Origin: Thraustochytrium sp. TN22
Lineage: Eukaryota; Sar; Bigyra; Thraustochytrida; Thraustochytriidae
Assembly: GCA_013306675.1 (NCBI GenBank)
Contig: JABLUY010000139.1
Coordinates: forward strand, 35,493-99,492
DNA length: 64,000 bases
Direction: 5' to 3'
Of the stretch, positions 1 to 9,686 are shown one piece after another (the first letter of the stretch is position 1; every line of letters begins with the position of its first letter). Under the pieces are notes generated by a model, which was given only the letters and a program-made list of their open reading frames with translations, did not search any database and was not told where the DNA came from. The position numbers and the translations under genes were made by a program.

Positions 1-2145
1 GGAGGTGTTGTTGCGGGTGAGTGTCATGCGGTAATAGGCGCTCTCGTCCGGGGAGTTGTTGAAGATCTGCAAAAAGGGGGACCTGCGCAAGAAGAAGAGG
101 AACTGCGGGAAGATGGTGAACTCGGGCGGGAGGCGAAAGGAGCTGGGATCGTCCTTGCGGTACTCGGCGAAGCGCGAGCAGAGGCGGATGAGGCTGCGGT
201 CGAGCCAGCGCAGCACGTCGGTGAGGTCCTCCTCGTCGGCGCGGTAGACCGCGGCGCGGGCCATGAGGACGGCCGCGGCCTCCTGGTCGAAGGACGGGCC
301 GATGGTGGTGACGTTGGGGTCGGTCTGCAGCGGGCCGCCGACGGTGGTGACGCGCATGCGGTACTTGCCGTTGGCGTGCTGGTAGTTGGTGATGAACTGC
401 GTGTAGCGGCGGCGCGGGCCGGACTGCTGGTGTGCCTGCTGTTGCTGGTCCGAGTTGCCCTGGACCTCAAAGTAGAGCGCAATGGTGCTCTGCGGGTCCA
501 AGCCGCACAAGCGCCAGGCGTAGGTGCCGCCCTCGCCGACCTCGGTCTCGCTGACGGAAGGCGACTTGGTCTTGAGCGAGGAGCAGGAGCCGATGGCGCC
601 GCGCACCTTGTATTCGCGCGAGGTGATGCACTCGAGGGTGCCGGCGAAGCCCATACGCAGATGGCCGCGGTCCTGCTCCGTGGTCTTCTCGTCGGACGGG
701 TGGCGCGTGAAGACGCGACGGAAGGACTCCTTGAAGACAGACTGGCCGAAGCTGTCGGCGAGCACGACGAGGCCGCCGGTCTTGTCGACGCAGGACTTCA
801 TCTCGAGCAGGCCGACCTGGTCGAGGCAGCACCCAAAGAGGTCGACGACATGGCAGTTGGTGACGCAGCGCTGCGTGAGCGCGTCGTAGTGCTTCTTGGC
901 CTTCTCGAAGAGCTCGGCGCGGCCCTTGCTCAGGTCCGCATGCGAGCGCATGGTATCCTTGAGGTCGAGCTTGGCGACGCAGCCGGGGCCGACGGTGGCG
1001 GGGCCGCCGATGAAGAGCATGATGCGCGCGCCGCGGCGGTTCCAGAGCTTCTCCAGGAGGCCAACGGCCACGCTGAGCGCCACGCCCGTGCAGCGCTGCG
1101 GGCGCTGGTTCTGGCCCGTGGGCCACGGGTCGCGCGTGAGGTCCGAGAGGATGGAGTCCAGCGTGACGAGCGCCTCGGAGACGGGCAGCAAGAAGCGCTC
1201 GGCGCCCGGCGGGAAGCCCTGCGTGCCCTGCGCGCCGGGGGCGCCGCCCTGGCGGTTCACGGGCAGGCCCAGCAGCGCGTGGATGCGGTCTGCCGCGATG
1301 TCCTTGGTGCCGCGGAACACGTAGCTGCGCGAGGCCTCGGCGAAGTTGAGCTCGTGCACGTGCACGACGCTGCCGAAGGTGATGAGACCCACGAGGGCGT
1401 CCTCCGGCAGGATGCTCATGCTCTGCAGGATGGAGTCCTTGAGGAACTCGAGCTCCGTGTCCGGCACGGCCACGTCCAGCATGAAGAGGAAGACGGGCGG
1501 GCCGGCGTTGCGGTGCGGCATCTCGTACTCGACCGTCGTGTACTGTGGGATGAGCTCCGCGGGCAGGTTCACCTCGGTGATGTTCTCGGCGTAGTGCGGC
1601 GGGAACGGGTTGCGCGTCGTACAGAACGGGCAGTTCCACAGCTTCGACCGCATGTCGGTCGTGGACCACGGCGACAGCACGGCCATGCAGTTTGCGTTCT
1701 TGCACCGGATCGGCTCGTACTCGAGCACGGGCATGCCCTCGATGCGCTTCAGCGGCGTGTACAAGGCGCCCACGGGAATGACGGCGCGCTCCGCGTCCAG
1801 CTTGTTGTTCGGGAACATGTTGAACGAGAACCGCACGCCGTTGCGCTCCTCCTCGCCCTGGAAGTCGTACGACATGGCCTGCTGATGCTGCTGCTGCTGC
1901 TGCGCGTACTGCTGCTGGTCATACTGCTGCTGCCCCGCATACTGCTGCTGATCATACTGCTGCTGCTGCTGCTGGTACTGCTGGTCGTACCCCTGCTGCT
2001 GCTGGTACTGCTGGTCGTACCCCTGCTGCGCGTACTGCTGGTCCTGCTGCGGCTGGTACTGCTGCTGCTGGCCCTGCTGGCCGTAGCCCTGCTGCGGCTG
2101 CTGCTGGCCGTAGCCCTGCTGCTGCCCGCCGTAGCCCTGCTGCAT
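1..2145 (-). CDS. SEC23: Sec23, COPII coat GTPase-activating subunit (partial, C-terminus off window)
   Basis: Sec23 is the COPII inner-coat subunit that pairs with Sec24 and acts as GAP for Sar1 at ER exit sites. About 715 residues are visible from the ATG at 2145 to the window edge; known Sec23 proteins are about 765 residues, so the gelsolin-like C-terminus lies outside. A zinc finger is visible (Cys148, Cys153, Cys172, Cys175) after a motif around [18 protein letters not shown], followed by the vWA-like trunk, beta-sandwich and helical regions. Residues 1-90 are an unusual Gln/Tyr/Gly-rich tract with many YGQQ/YDQQ repeats, absent from textbook Sec23 but present in Sec24-type partners. 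There is no in-frame ATG further upstream before about 2240, so the ATG at 2145 is the likely start. It is divergent from the kinase gene at 3047. Confidence 0.95.
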   Translation of the reverse strand, partial: MQQGYGGQQQGYGQQQPQQGYGQQGQQQQYQPQQDQQYAQQGYDQQYQQQQGYDQQYQQQQQQYDQQQYAGQQQYDQQQYAQQQQQHQQAMSYDFQGEEERNGVRFSFNMFPNNKLDAERAVIPVGALYTPLKRIEGMPVLEYEPIRCKNANCMAVLSPWSTTDMRSKLWNCPFCTTRNPFPPHYAENITEVNLPAELIPQYTTVEYEMPHRNAGPPVFLFMLDVAVPDTELEFLKDSILQSMSILPEDALVGLITFGSVVHVHELNFAEASRSYVFRGTKDIAADRIHALLGLPVNRQGGAPGAQGTQGFPPGAERFLLPVSEALVTLDSILSDLTRDPWPTGQNQRPQRCTGVALSVAVGLLEKLWNRRGARIMLFIGGPATVGPGCVAKLDLKDTMRSHADLSKGRAELFEKAKKHYDALTQRCVTNCHVVDLFGCCLDQVGLLEMKSCVDKTGGLVVLADSFGQSVFKESFRRVFTRHPSDEKTTEQDRGHLRMGFAGTLECITSREYKVRGAIGSCSSLKTKSPSVSETEVGEGGTYAWRLCGLDPQSTIALYFEVQGNSDQQQQAHQQSGPRRRYTQFITNYQHANGKYRMRVTTVGGPLQTDPNVTTIGPSFDQEAAAVLMARAAVYRADEEDLTDVLRWLDRSLIRLCSRFAEYRKDDPSSFRLPPEFTIFPQFLFFLRRSPFLQIFNNSPDESAYYRMTLTRNNTS

Positions 2146-3046
2146 CCTGCCCTCCGCCGCGGCCTCCACGCCGCCGGCCGTTGATGCCGCGATGCGCAGC
2201 TCCTGTTTGCTTTTCAAACGGGCCAGCTCGGCCTTGCCAGGTCGGCTCCGCGCGCGGCTGCGCTCGCCCGGACGCTCGCTCGCTCGCTCGCTCGCTCGCT
2301 CGCCCGGCGGCGGCCGCTCGCGCCCCTGCGCAGCGACTCTGCGCGGCCGCGGCGGCGGCGCCGCGGCGGCCGCGGCGCCGGCGCGCGCGCGGGCGGCGGC
2401 CGGCCGGGCGCCGCGGCAGGCTCGCGCAGGCAGAAGGAGAGAGAAAGAGAGGGGAGAAGCAGAGCCACGTCAGCTCCGGGCGCGCGGGGGCAGGGCGCGC
2501 GTCCGCGCGGCGTGCCGCGGCGGGCGCATGCTCGGGCGCGGGGCGGCGGGCGGCCTGCCGCGGCAGGACGCGCGGCGTGCCCCCCCGAGGCCGGCGCGCA
2601 AGTGCGGCCGCGCGCGCGCAAGTGCGGCTTTCGCGACGGAGCACTTGCGCCTCACTGCGGCAAACCGCGCAAGGGCCGGTCGGCTCGCGCGGCGGCAAAC
2701 CCGCTGCTGCCAGAGCCTAGGCTCCGGAGCGCGCGCGCGGCGCGGCGCGGCGCGGCGAGGCGAGGCGAGGGCGCGGCGAGGCGCGGCCAGCCGCGGCAAG
2801 AGGCGAGGCGAGGCGAGGCGAGGAGGCGCGGCCAGCCGCGGCGACCTGCGGCCCGGGCCGGCGCCCGCAGGCTCCCGGCGGGCTCTACTCTCTCTCTCTC
2901 TCTCTCTCTTTGCCTGACTGACTGCCTGCCTGCCTGGCTGAGTTTCGTATTGATTCTCTGGTCTTCCGCTTCGTGCGGACGAGCGAGGCGCAGGTGCAGC
3001 AGGTGCAGCAGGCAGGGCGCGGGAGGCAGGAGCGAGCGCAGGCTGC
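2146..3046. promoter_or_regulatory. Divergent intergenic region between Sec23 and the kinase
   Basis: This roughly 900 bp region is extremely GC-rich and lies between two divergent genes, so it probably holds both promoters. It contains a CGCT tetranucleotide run (about 2273-2304), a GGCGA-rich stretch (2735-2830) and a CT run (about 2887-2909). A CTGACTG motif followed by several CAG triplets just before 3047 could be a 5' UTR intron of the kinase. No TATA box or gene was recognised. Confidence 0.5.
2887..2909. repeat. CT dinucleotide repeat upstream of the kinase
   Basis: About 11 CT units, 140 bp before the kinase ATG. Similar CT runs lie in GPx copy 2 intron 3 (about 43311-43340) and in the SDR intron (about 47778-47795). 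Confidence 0.9.
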
Positions 3047-4675
3047 ATGAACGAAATCAAGGAGCTCATGTCGCGGCGCGGGACGAGCCAGCGCGGGCTG
3101 GATGGCGGCGCCGGCGCCGGCGCGGAGGACGACGCGGACTGGCCCAACACGGCGAGCGCGTACGAGCTCAGGGCGCTGATCGGGCAGGGAGCCTTCGCCA
3201 AGGTGTGGCAGGCGACGTGCACGGAGCGCAACACGGACGTGGCCATCAAGGTGATTGAGCTGGACAACCTGACGTCGGATCTGGAGGACATTTACCAGGA
3301 GGTGCGCGTGATGCTGCTGAGCAAGTTCCCGAGCGTGCTGCGCGCGTACGCGTGCTTCGTGGTCAAGCGCAGGCTGTGGCTGGTGATGCCGCTCATGCGC
3401 AAGGGTTCGTGCCTGCGCATCATGAAGGTGCTCAAGCGCAGGGGCCTCGGCGACGGGCTCAAGGAGGAGTGGATCGCCACTATCCTCAAGTCGGCGCTCG
3501 AGGGCCTCGAGTACTTTCACAAGCGCGGCAAGGTGCACCGCGACATCAAGGCTAGCAACCTGCTCATGGATAGCGACGGCTCCGTGCGCATTTCTGACTT
3601 TGGAGTGGCGGGCTGGCTGCCCAACGGCCTCGACCGGAACGGCGTGGAGCGCCGCACCTTTGTGGGCACGCCCTGCTGGATGGCACCCGAGGTGATGGAG
3701 CAGACCGACGCCTACGACGAGAAGGCCGACATCTGGTCCTTTGGCATCACGGCGCTCGAGCTGGCCAAGGGCTACGCGCCCTATGCGCGCCTCACGCCCA
3801 TGCGCGTGCTGCTGCTCACCATCCAGAACCCACCGCCCTCGCTGCGCTCTTACGATGACTACCAGCAGACCAAGTCCAAGTTCTCGCGCCACTTCCGTGA
3901 GATCATCACGCTCTGTCTGCAGCGCAACCCTGCCAATCGGCCCTCGGCCTCGACGCTGCTCACCAAGACCTTCTTCAAGCGCGCGCCGCCCCAGAGCTCG
4001 CTCGTCAAGGACCTGCTCGAGGCGGTTCCCATCCCGGACACCGCCGAGCAGACTTCCTCCTCTGCCGAGCGCCAGTCTGAGCAGCGCCAGCTGCTCGAGG
4101 AGATGATGAGGGACCGCGACGAGGAGCAGGCGCGCCGGGAACCCTCTCCGCAGCAGCAGGACCAGGAGCCCGTCTCCCCATCACAGCAGCTCGGCGGCGC
4201 GGAGGACGGTGCGATTGCCGCGGATGCAGCAGCGTCGCAGCAGCCCGCCGACGCGGCGGCCGCGGCCGCGGCGCCGGCGCAGCAGCAGCAGCAGCCGCAG
4301 CCGGCGCAGCAGCCGCAGCCGGCTCCCTCGCAGCAGGAGGCGCAGCAGGCTCAGCCCGAGGCCCAAGGGCAGGCGCAGCCCGAGGCCCAGGCTCAGGCTG
4401 TGCCGGCGGCCGCGCCGGCCGCGCCGGCTGACGGCGCTGCTGCCGACGCTGGCAACGCTGCGGCCGCGGCGGCCGCGCCAGCCGAGTCTGCTCCGGCGCC
4501 AAGGAAGCCCCACGGCAGCTTCATCCCCGGTACCTCGTGGGTTTTTGATGAGGAGTCCGAGGGCGGCTCGCGGGACCGCGTCAACCAGCAGGTCAGCGAT
4601 GCCAACGCCACCCAGGACGGCTCTTTTGACGACTTTGTCAGGGAGTTCGAGCAGACCGACATTCAGCGCGAGTGA
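3047..4675 (+). CDS. STE20-family protein kinase, OSR1/SPAK (GCK-VI)-like
   Basis: 542-residue Ser/Thr kinase. Kinase domain is at about residues 39-311: glycine loop IGQGAFAKV (45-53), catalytic Lys68 in AIKVI, HRD at 164-166, DFG at 184-186, APE at 213-215. The activation segment TFVGTPCWMAPEVMEQ is typical of OSR1/SPAK/Fray kinases, and Thr204 matches the WNK-phosphorylated threonine. Such kinases regulate cation-chloride cotransport and stress responses in animals; the role here is inferred only. The C-terminal half is Gln/Ala/Pro-rich low complexity (about 370-490) and ends in a short acidic tail. I could not see the conserved C-terminal docking domain that binds RFxV motifs in OSR1/SPAK, so upstream control may differ. 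Start chosen at the first ATG before a short acidic leader. Confidence 0.93.
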   Translation: MNEIKELMSRRGTSQRGLDGGAGAGAEDDADWPNTASAYELRALIGQGAFAKVWQATCTERNTDVAIKVIELDNLTSDLEDIYQEVRVMLLSKFPSVLRAYACFVVKRRLWLVMPLMRKGSCLRIMKVLKRRGLGDGLKEEWIATILKSALEGLEYFHKRGKVHRDIKASNLLMDSDGSVRISDFGVAGWLPNGLDRNGVERRTFVGTPCWMAPEVMEQTDAYDEKADIWSFGITALELAKGYAPYARLTPMRVLLLTIQNPPPSLRSYDDYQQTKSKFSRHFREIITLCLQRNPANRPSASTLLTKTFFKRAPPQSSLVKDLLEAVPIPDTAEQTSSSAERQSEQRQLLEEMMRDRDEEQARREPSPQQQDQEPVSPSQQLGGAEDGAIAADAAASQQPADAAAAAAAPAQQQQQPQPAQQPQPAPSQQEAQQAQPEAQGQAQPEAQAQAVPAAAPAAPADGAAADAGNAAAAAAAPAESAPAPRKPHGSFIPGTSWVFDEESEGGSRDRVNQQVSDANATQDGSFDDFVREFEQTDIQRE

Positions 4676-5268
4676 CATGCTTCCGCTTGCTCGACGAACC
4701 GACGCTTCACGTGGCAGCCGTCGTGGCGGCGAGTGGCGGCAACGGCTGCAACAAGGGTAGGGTGTTGCATCCTCGCGAGTGACTGTGCAAGTAGCTTGCG
4801 CGCGGTGCACCCCGCCCCTTGCTGCAGCAAAGCGTTGCTGCAAGCGTTGCTGCAGCAAAGCGTGCAAGGAACGGGGCACGACGGGCTAGCGATCTTTAGC
4901 GAGCAACGTGCTGCTGCTACTCGTAGCTAGCTAGCTGGAGCAGCGAAAGATCCCAAGTCTTGCTTGGTGGGGTGAGAAAAGTAGGCGGTGGCATGGGAGG
5001 CCTACCGTACTAGCGCGCACGTTCAGGGTGGTCGCGGGACTCATGCTCGTTCGACGCGCGTGCGCTAATGCGCAGTCACGTCGGCTTTTCCCTTCCCCGC
5101 CCCCGTTTTCCTTCTAAAAATTCACCATGCTGTGCACACAGCAGCGCGCTTGCGCAACCTTTTTTCTTTTTCATTTCATTTCCCCTTTTCTACTTTTCTT
5201 ACCATTCAAATGCGGCCTGACCACTTTGGTTCTCTTTCATTCTTTTTGGGCCCCGTGACGCAAAAAGG
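4676..5268. other. Convergent intergenic region
   Basis: Shared 3' flank of the kinase (+) and p24 (-) genes. It contains a short GTTGCTGCA duplication (about 4818-4862) and a pyrimidine/T-rich stretch (5095-5250), consistent with 3' UTRs. No gene seen. Confidence 0.5.
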
Positions 5269-5904
5269 TCAGATGAGCTTCTTGGACTTAAAGTACGACT
5301 TGAGGTAGAGGATCTGCCAGACGCCGAGCGAGCCCACGACGGCGACGGAGAAGAGCGAGAAGATTGTGACGCGCGAGTTGATGGTCTCGTTCAAATCGCG
5401 CATCTCCGACTCACGCAGCTTGAGCGCCGTCAGCTCGCGGCGCACGTCGCTGATGGTTTCCTGGATGCGGATGACCTCGGCGCTCAACGGCTTGAGATGG
5501 TGCCTCTGCACGATCTCCGAAAGGTCCTTGGCCTCCACGCCAGACCGCAGCTTCACCGTCACCTCACGCGCCACCATGTCCTTGTTGTGCACGCACACCG
5601 TGTGCTCGCCGGACTTCTCCGCCGTGAACCCAAACTTGGTCGACTTGGAGTTGCGCTTGCTAAAGATCTCCTCGCCCGCCGGCCCCGTCACGCGCACGTC
5701 CACGCTCACGTCGCTCGTGTCCGCGACCACCTCGAAGTCGCCCGTCACCAGCTGGTCCTTGCGCAGCACGTCGAAGATACACCGCGTCTCCGTTGAAGGC
5801 ACCTCGAAGCGCACCGCCTCGCACAGCGTCGCCAGCGCCGCTAGCGCCGCCAGCACAAGCGCCAGGGCGCCGCGCGACCTCCTCTGGGCCTTCATGGCCG
5901 CCAT
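5269..5904 (-). CDS. p24/TMED family ER-Golgi cargo receptor
   Basis: 211-residue type I membrane protein of the emp24/gp25L/p24 family, which cycles between ER and Golgi and helps load cargo such as GPI-anchored proteins. Visible features: a hydrophobic signal peptide (about residues 12-30), a GOLD domain with the conserved cysteine pair (Cys42, Cys104), a coiled-coil region (about 130-175), one transmembrane helix (about 180-200), and a short cytosolic tail ending in YFKSKKLI. The aromatic pair and the C-terminal KKxx pattern are the usual COPII and COPI sorting signals. Length is normal for the family. The ATG at 5904 was chosen; ATG 5895 is also possible and would leave the signal peptide intact. 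Confidence 0.95.
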   Translation of the reverse strand: MAAMKAQRRSRGALALVLAALAALATLCEAVRFEVPSTETRCIFDVLRKDQLVTGDFEVVADTSDVSVDVRVTGPAGEEIFSKRNSKSTKFGFTAEKSGEHTVCVHNKDMVAREVTVKLRSGVEAKDLSEIVQRHHLKPLSAEVIRIQETISDVRRELTALKLRESEMRDLNETINSRVTIFSLFSVAVVGSLGVWQILYLKSYFKSKKLI

Positions 5905-6505
5905 CAACCGCCACGGCGGCCTGGCTTGCCGCTCCCACGCCGCCGCTCGCAGGGCCGCGTCACCGTCCGGCGGGGCTGCCGCCTGCTGCCGCCTGCCGCC
6001 GCCTGCCGCCGCCTGCCGCCGCGCCGCGCTGCGCCGCGCCGCGCCGGCTCGCGCCGCTGCTTACTTTTTCTGCGGAGTCGGAGTCGAGCTTCTTGACCGT
6101 GACTGTGAGTTGAACACGAGGGCGAGCACGAGCACGAGGACGAGAGTGAAGGCGCAACAAGCAAACAAGCTTCAGACAGAAAAGGCTCCATGTATCACAT
6201 GATCTCAAGCGACGCGCTTCGTGCTTCGCGCTTCGCACTTCGCACTTCGCGCTTCGCGCTTCGCGCGCTTCGCGCTTCGCGCTTCGCGCGCTTCGCGCTT
6301 CGAGCTTCGAGCTTCGCGCTTCGCGCTTCGCGCTTCGCGCTTCGCGCTTCGAGCGAGCTGGCCAGCTAGCTAGCTAATAAGCTTAGGCTAGGCCTAGAGC
6401 AGTAAAGTGCGCAAGATAATCATAAAGCAGGTTGAGACCAAGAACGTCTGGTCTGGTCGTTTTACGCACAAAGCTTACCTGTGAAGGTAGCAGGTTGGCT
6501 TCTTG
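5905..6505. other. Intergenic region with CGCTTCG repeat
   Basis: Between the p24 start and the stop of the next minus-strand gene. It holds CTGCCGCCG repeats (about 5985-6020) and a long degenerate CGCTTCG/CACTTCG array (6213-6355). No coding sequence seen. Confidence 0.5.
6213..6355. repeat. CGCTTCG-type microsatellite
   Basis: About 140 bp of degenerate 7-9 bp units based on GCGCTTC, with variants GAGCTTC and GCACTTC. It is non-coding. Confidence 0.85.
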
Positions 6506-7537
6506 TCAAGTCTGAGTGACGCGGGCGCTGCGCAACGTCTGGGCCTCCTCCATGTGATGCATGATGGCGCGAGCGGCCTCGTCGGCGCGCTCGAGGACGC
6601 CAATGTTGCGGACGTTGCCGGACTGATCGCCGTGACCGTGAAGCGTGATGATCAGGTAGCCCTCGGGACGCTGCTTGTAAAAGAGGTCGTAGCCGCAGAG
6701 CTGCTGGCAGACGTTGGCCCAGTAAAAGTCGCCCTTGTTGGGCTCGCGGCGAAGAACCTTGCAGCACATGACGTTGCAGCAATCAGCGCAGGAGCGCTTG
6801 TACGCGTCCTGCTTCTGAACGACTTCGACATCGACGTCGGCGATGGTGCTAAAGTCGATGTTGTCGATGACGACCTTGTGCGGCGGCTCGTTGGTGGCCA
6901 CGAAGGCGTGGTCCAGCTTGCGGTACTTGTCCTTGACGTGGTCCTTCCACTTGGCGTACTCGATGGTGAGGTGATCGCGGTAGATCTTGAGCGTCGAGGG
7001 GGGCAGCTCCACGTAGTCCTTGGGGCTGCAGCAGATGGCGTCACAGCACTGGTCGAAGTTACCGCGGTAGGTCTTCATGGCGCAGCGGTTGCAGCGGTCG
7101 ACGGGGCCCGGGATCCACTCGTGCGCCGTGCCCCAAAACACCACGGGCACCTCCATGATGACGAGCGCGCGCTTGTCCTCGCGGTCGATCGCGTTGAGCG
7201 ACTTGCACAGGTTCTCAAAGCCCTTGGCCTCACCCAGCGCCGAGAACCCCATCTTGTCAATGTCCTTCTCCGTGATGGAGTGCAGGATGCTGCCATTCAG
7301 CCCGTGCTTGCGGATCATCGTCGGGACCTCCTGCAGCCGGAGCCGCTCCATGAAGGCCGCCAGCTGCTTCACGTCCATCTGCCGCAGCTCGTGCATCTGC
7401 TTCACCTGCAGCGATGACAGCACGCGCACCGGGTCCACCACGTCGTCCTCTGCGTCGCGCTGCATCAGCGGCTGCGCCGCCGGCGCCTCCCCGGCCGGCT
7501 GCCGCCGCGGCGCTACGGGCGGGCTCTTGTCCCCCAT
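6506..7537 (-). CDS. SAM-domain, cysteine-rich protein of unknown function
   Basis: 343 residues. A sterile alpha motif-like helical region spans about 50-118 (features MDVKQLAAFMERLRL, HGLNGSILHSITEKDIDKMG, LGEAKGFENL), a fold used for protein or lipid interaction. The rest is unlike any family I recognise. It carries two symmetrical cysteine clusters, Cys149/152/164/165/169/170 and Cys250/253/254/258/259, the second of each being a CC-x(3)-CC pattern. These flank a basic, aromatic stretch (about 175-245) and precede a conserved-looking FYWANVCQQLCGYDLFY segment. Clustered cysteines could bind metal or be acylated; both are inference. There is no signal peptide or transmembrane helix. The ATG at 7537 is the only convincing start, and the next 5' gene lies far upstream. 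Confidence 0.85.
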   Translation of the reverse strand: MGDKSPPVAPRRQPAGEAPAAQPLMQRDAEDDVVDPVRVLSSLQVKQMHELRQMDVKQLAAFMERLRLQEVPTMIRKHGLNGSILHSITEKDIDKMGFSALGEAKGFENLCKSLNAIDREDKRALVIMEVPVVFWGTAHEWIPGPVDRCNRCAMKTYRGNFDQCCDAICCSPKDYVELPPSTLKIYRDHLTIEYAKWKDHVKDKYRKLDHAFVATNEPPHKVVIDNIDFSTIADVDVEVVQKQDAYKRSCADCCNVMCCKVLRREPNKGDFYWANVCQQLCGYDLFYKQRPEGYLIITLHGHGDQSGNVRNIGVLERADEAARAIMHHMEEAQTLRSARVTQT

Positions 7538-8435
7538 GCTGGCTGCCGCCTCCGGCGCGCTCCACGACCTTGGCGAGGCGAAGGCGCACTGGCCGCTAGC
7601 CAGCTGAGGTAGCCGCGGACCAGGCTGCTGTCGCCGCCCGCGCGCGCCAGGGCCGTCCCGACCGAGTCGCGGCGAGTCGCGGGAGTCGCGGTCGCGAGTC
7701 TGGTTCTGCTCTCTCTCTCTGCCGGTAGGGAGGGACGACTCGGACTTGCCAAGCAGCCGGAGTGAAGAAGGAGCCTTCTTACGCAGTGTTAGGAGCTAGC
7801 CAGCCCTGGCTCATCAGGTGGCTGCTGCGCTGTAGTCGCGGCCCGCTGGCCGGTGGGTGAGTGCGTATCCAAGGCTATCCAAGTCTCACGGCGCCTCGCG
7901 CAGCCCCGGCCCGCGCCGCCTTGGCGCGCGCGAGCGTAGGCGAGGCCGAGCCTGGGCTCGGGACACGGGTGAGGTGCATCAGCGCGCGCCGCGCGACTCG
8001 TGATCGCTCGCTCGTCGCTACCCGCGCCGCGTGCTGTGCGTTGGTTCAGGCCGCTGGCTGGCTAGCGGCTGCCGCAAGCCCGTGACTCGCACGCACGCGG
8101 ACGCCGCCGCCGGCCACTGCTGCAGTGCCCAGCCGGCCGGCCTGGCGCTCGCGGCGGCCGCCGTGGCTCTGGCAGGCGCGCGAACCGCGTGGTAACTACT
8201 CTGGTGCCGCCCCTGGTACCTGATACAAAAGAGATTTGAATTTGAAGTGGTACCAAGAGTTGTGAATTTGATCTTGAATTTGAATTTGAATTACGTGGAC
8301 TCGGACGATTGGGCAAGACGAATCAAGACTCGGACAGGGGTTTGGAGCAGCCATGAGCTGATGGCAGCTAATGGCAGCTAATGGCAGCTAATGGCAGCTG
8401 ATGGCAGCTGATGGCAGCTGATACGCCGACGTTCT
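7538..8435. other. Intergenic region with GGCAGCTAAT repeat
   Basis: 5' flank of the SAM-domain gene and 3' flank of the next gene. It includes a short GAATTT-rich segment (8235-8292) and a 10-bp tandem array (8356-8422). No gene recognised. Confidence 0.45.
8356..8422. repeat. 10-bp tandem repeat, GGCAGCT(A/G)AT, about 7 copies
   Basis: About seven copies of a 10-bp unit, with the unit switching from GGCAGCTAAT to GGCAGCTGAT half-way. It lies immediately 3' of the minus-strand gene ending at 8436. Confidence 0.9.
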
Positions 8436-9686
8436 TCAAGCGGCGGAGCTGGAGGCTTGCAGCGGCGGCGACGAGCCGGCCACAGAAGGCGTGGTAGACG
8501 TGGATGCCGCCTTGCGGGTCATAGAGCTCGAGTCCACGTCGGGATAGCCCGCAAGGACACGCAGGCAGAGGAGAAGGAACCGCGCGACCGCAGAGCAGAC
8601 GCCGCGCAGCGAGATGGAGCGATGCGTGGTCATGGTTGGCGGAGGCGGCGCGCTGGGCGTCACAAGCTCGCCGTTCGGCCCGTGAGCGTCCGAGCCAGGG
8701 TCCGTGGAGACCGGGCTGTCACTGCGCAGGCTGAGCGCCGCAAGCGCCCCGATGAGCGCGGCAATCTCGTCGTCTAGCTCGGACGCCTCATGGGCGTCCC
8801 CTTGGGCGACCTCGCGGGCGTCCTCGCGGGCGTCCTCGCGGGCGTCCTCGTGTGTGTGGGTGTCCTCTTCTTCTTCAAGTTCTTCTTCTTGGACCGAGCC
8901 GACCGGCGCCTCGAGAACAGAGTTCTCGTTGCAAGGGCTGCTGGTAGGAGACGATCCACGAGACCCGGACCCGGGGTGCCAGCTAGTCTCGACACGCAGG
9001 TCGCCCGAATCAGCCATGGCCATCAGGAGGTATTTGGGGAACTCGCTCTGCGTGTAGATTCTGCTGCGGACGGGCGTCGCGCGCACGTGAAAGTCCTTGG
9101 CAACCTGGGCGAAGAGCTCGGGCAGGGAGAGTTTGGCGAGTTGGCCGGCGTACTTGGCGGTCGCAACGTAGGCCTCGAGCGGCTTGGCGATGCTCTCGAT
9201 GCAGCTGTGCTTGGTGGTCTCGCCGCTCACAAAAATGGCCGTGTGCACGCGGCGGTACATGACCTTGCCGAAGATGACGATCCTCATGTTGACAGGGTCA
9301 TCGGTCGCCGGGACAAAGTACTTCTTGAGGGGGTGCCTGCAGGGCCACATGCACCTGACGAAAAGGGTCTCGAATTGCTGCAGCGCATCCTGATGCGAAG
9401 AAGCGCCTTCCGTCTTGGCCGCGGGCAGGGTGCGAATGATGGGCGTTGCCTGGAGGCTACTCGCGTCGCGGTGGACGGCCAGGTCACCGTATGTTTTGTG
9501 TGACACCAGCCTCACCTCTGTGATGGACAACGGCGTGCTCACGGCAAAGACCTGCTCATTGCAGTTGAATGTGTTGGCCTCCTGGTCGATGTACGTGATG
9601 GTTAGCTTGATCATCTTTTTGGAGAGCCTGGAGCGGACCTCCACTTGCCGGGACTGCTCGTCGTGGAACTTGTCGTTGTCCTCCAT
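8436..9686 (-). CDS. Hypothetical protein with acidic DARE repeats
   Basis: 416 residues with no family I recognise. The N-terminal 220 residues look folded (mixed beta/alpha, with segments such as LTITYIDQEANTFNCNEQVF and VNMRIVIFGKVMYRRVHTAI). They are followed by a disordered Ser/Pro region and an acidic segment containing four near-identical EDAR units encoded by a 12-bp GCGGGCGTCCTC repeat (about 8813-8850). A moderately hydrophobic stretch near residue 370 (VCSAVARFLLLCLRVLAGY) could be a single membrane-associated helix. The ATG at 9684-9686 is the only plausible start. Function unknown. Confidence 0.7.
   Translation of the reverse strand: MEDNDKFHDEQSRQVEVRSRLSKKMIKLTITYIDQEANTFNCNEQVFAVSTPLSITEVRLVSHKTYGDLAVHRDASSLQATPIIRTLPAAKTEGASSHQDALQQFETLFVRCMWPCRHPLKKYFVPATDDPVNMRIVIFGKVMYRRVHTAIFVSGETTKHSCIESIAKPLEAYVATAKYAGQLAKLSLPELFAQVAKDFHVRATPVRSRIYTQSEFPKYLLMAMADSGDLRVETSWHPGSGSRGSSPTSSPCNENSVLEAPVGSVQEEELEEEEDTHTHEDAREDAREDAREVAQGDAHEASELDDEIAALIGALAALSLRSDSPVSTDPGSDAHGPNGELVTPSAPPPPTMTTHRSISLRGVCSAVARFLLLCLRVLAGYPDVDSSSMTRKAASTSTTPSVAGSSPPLQASSSAA

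Noticed and set aside
376-2184. 602-codon plus-strand open frame over Sec23
   Set aside because: The minus strand encodes Sec23 with its zinc finger; the plus frame ends in Leu runs made from reversed Gln codons.
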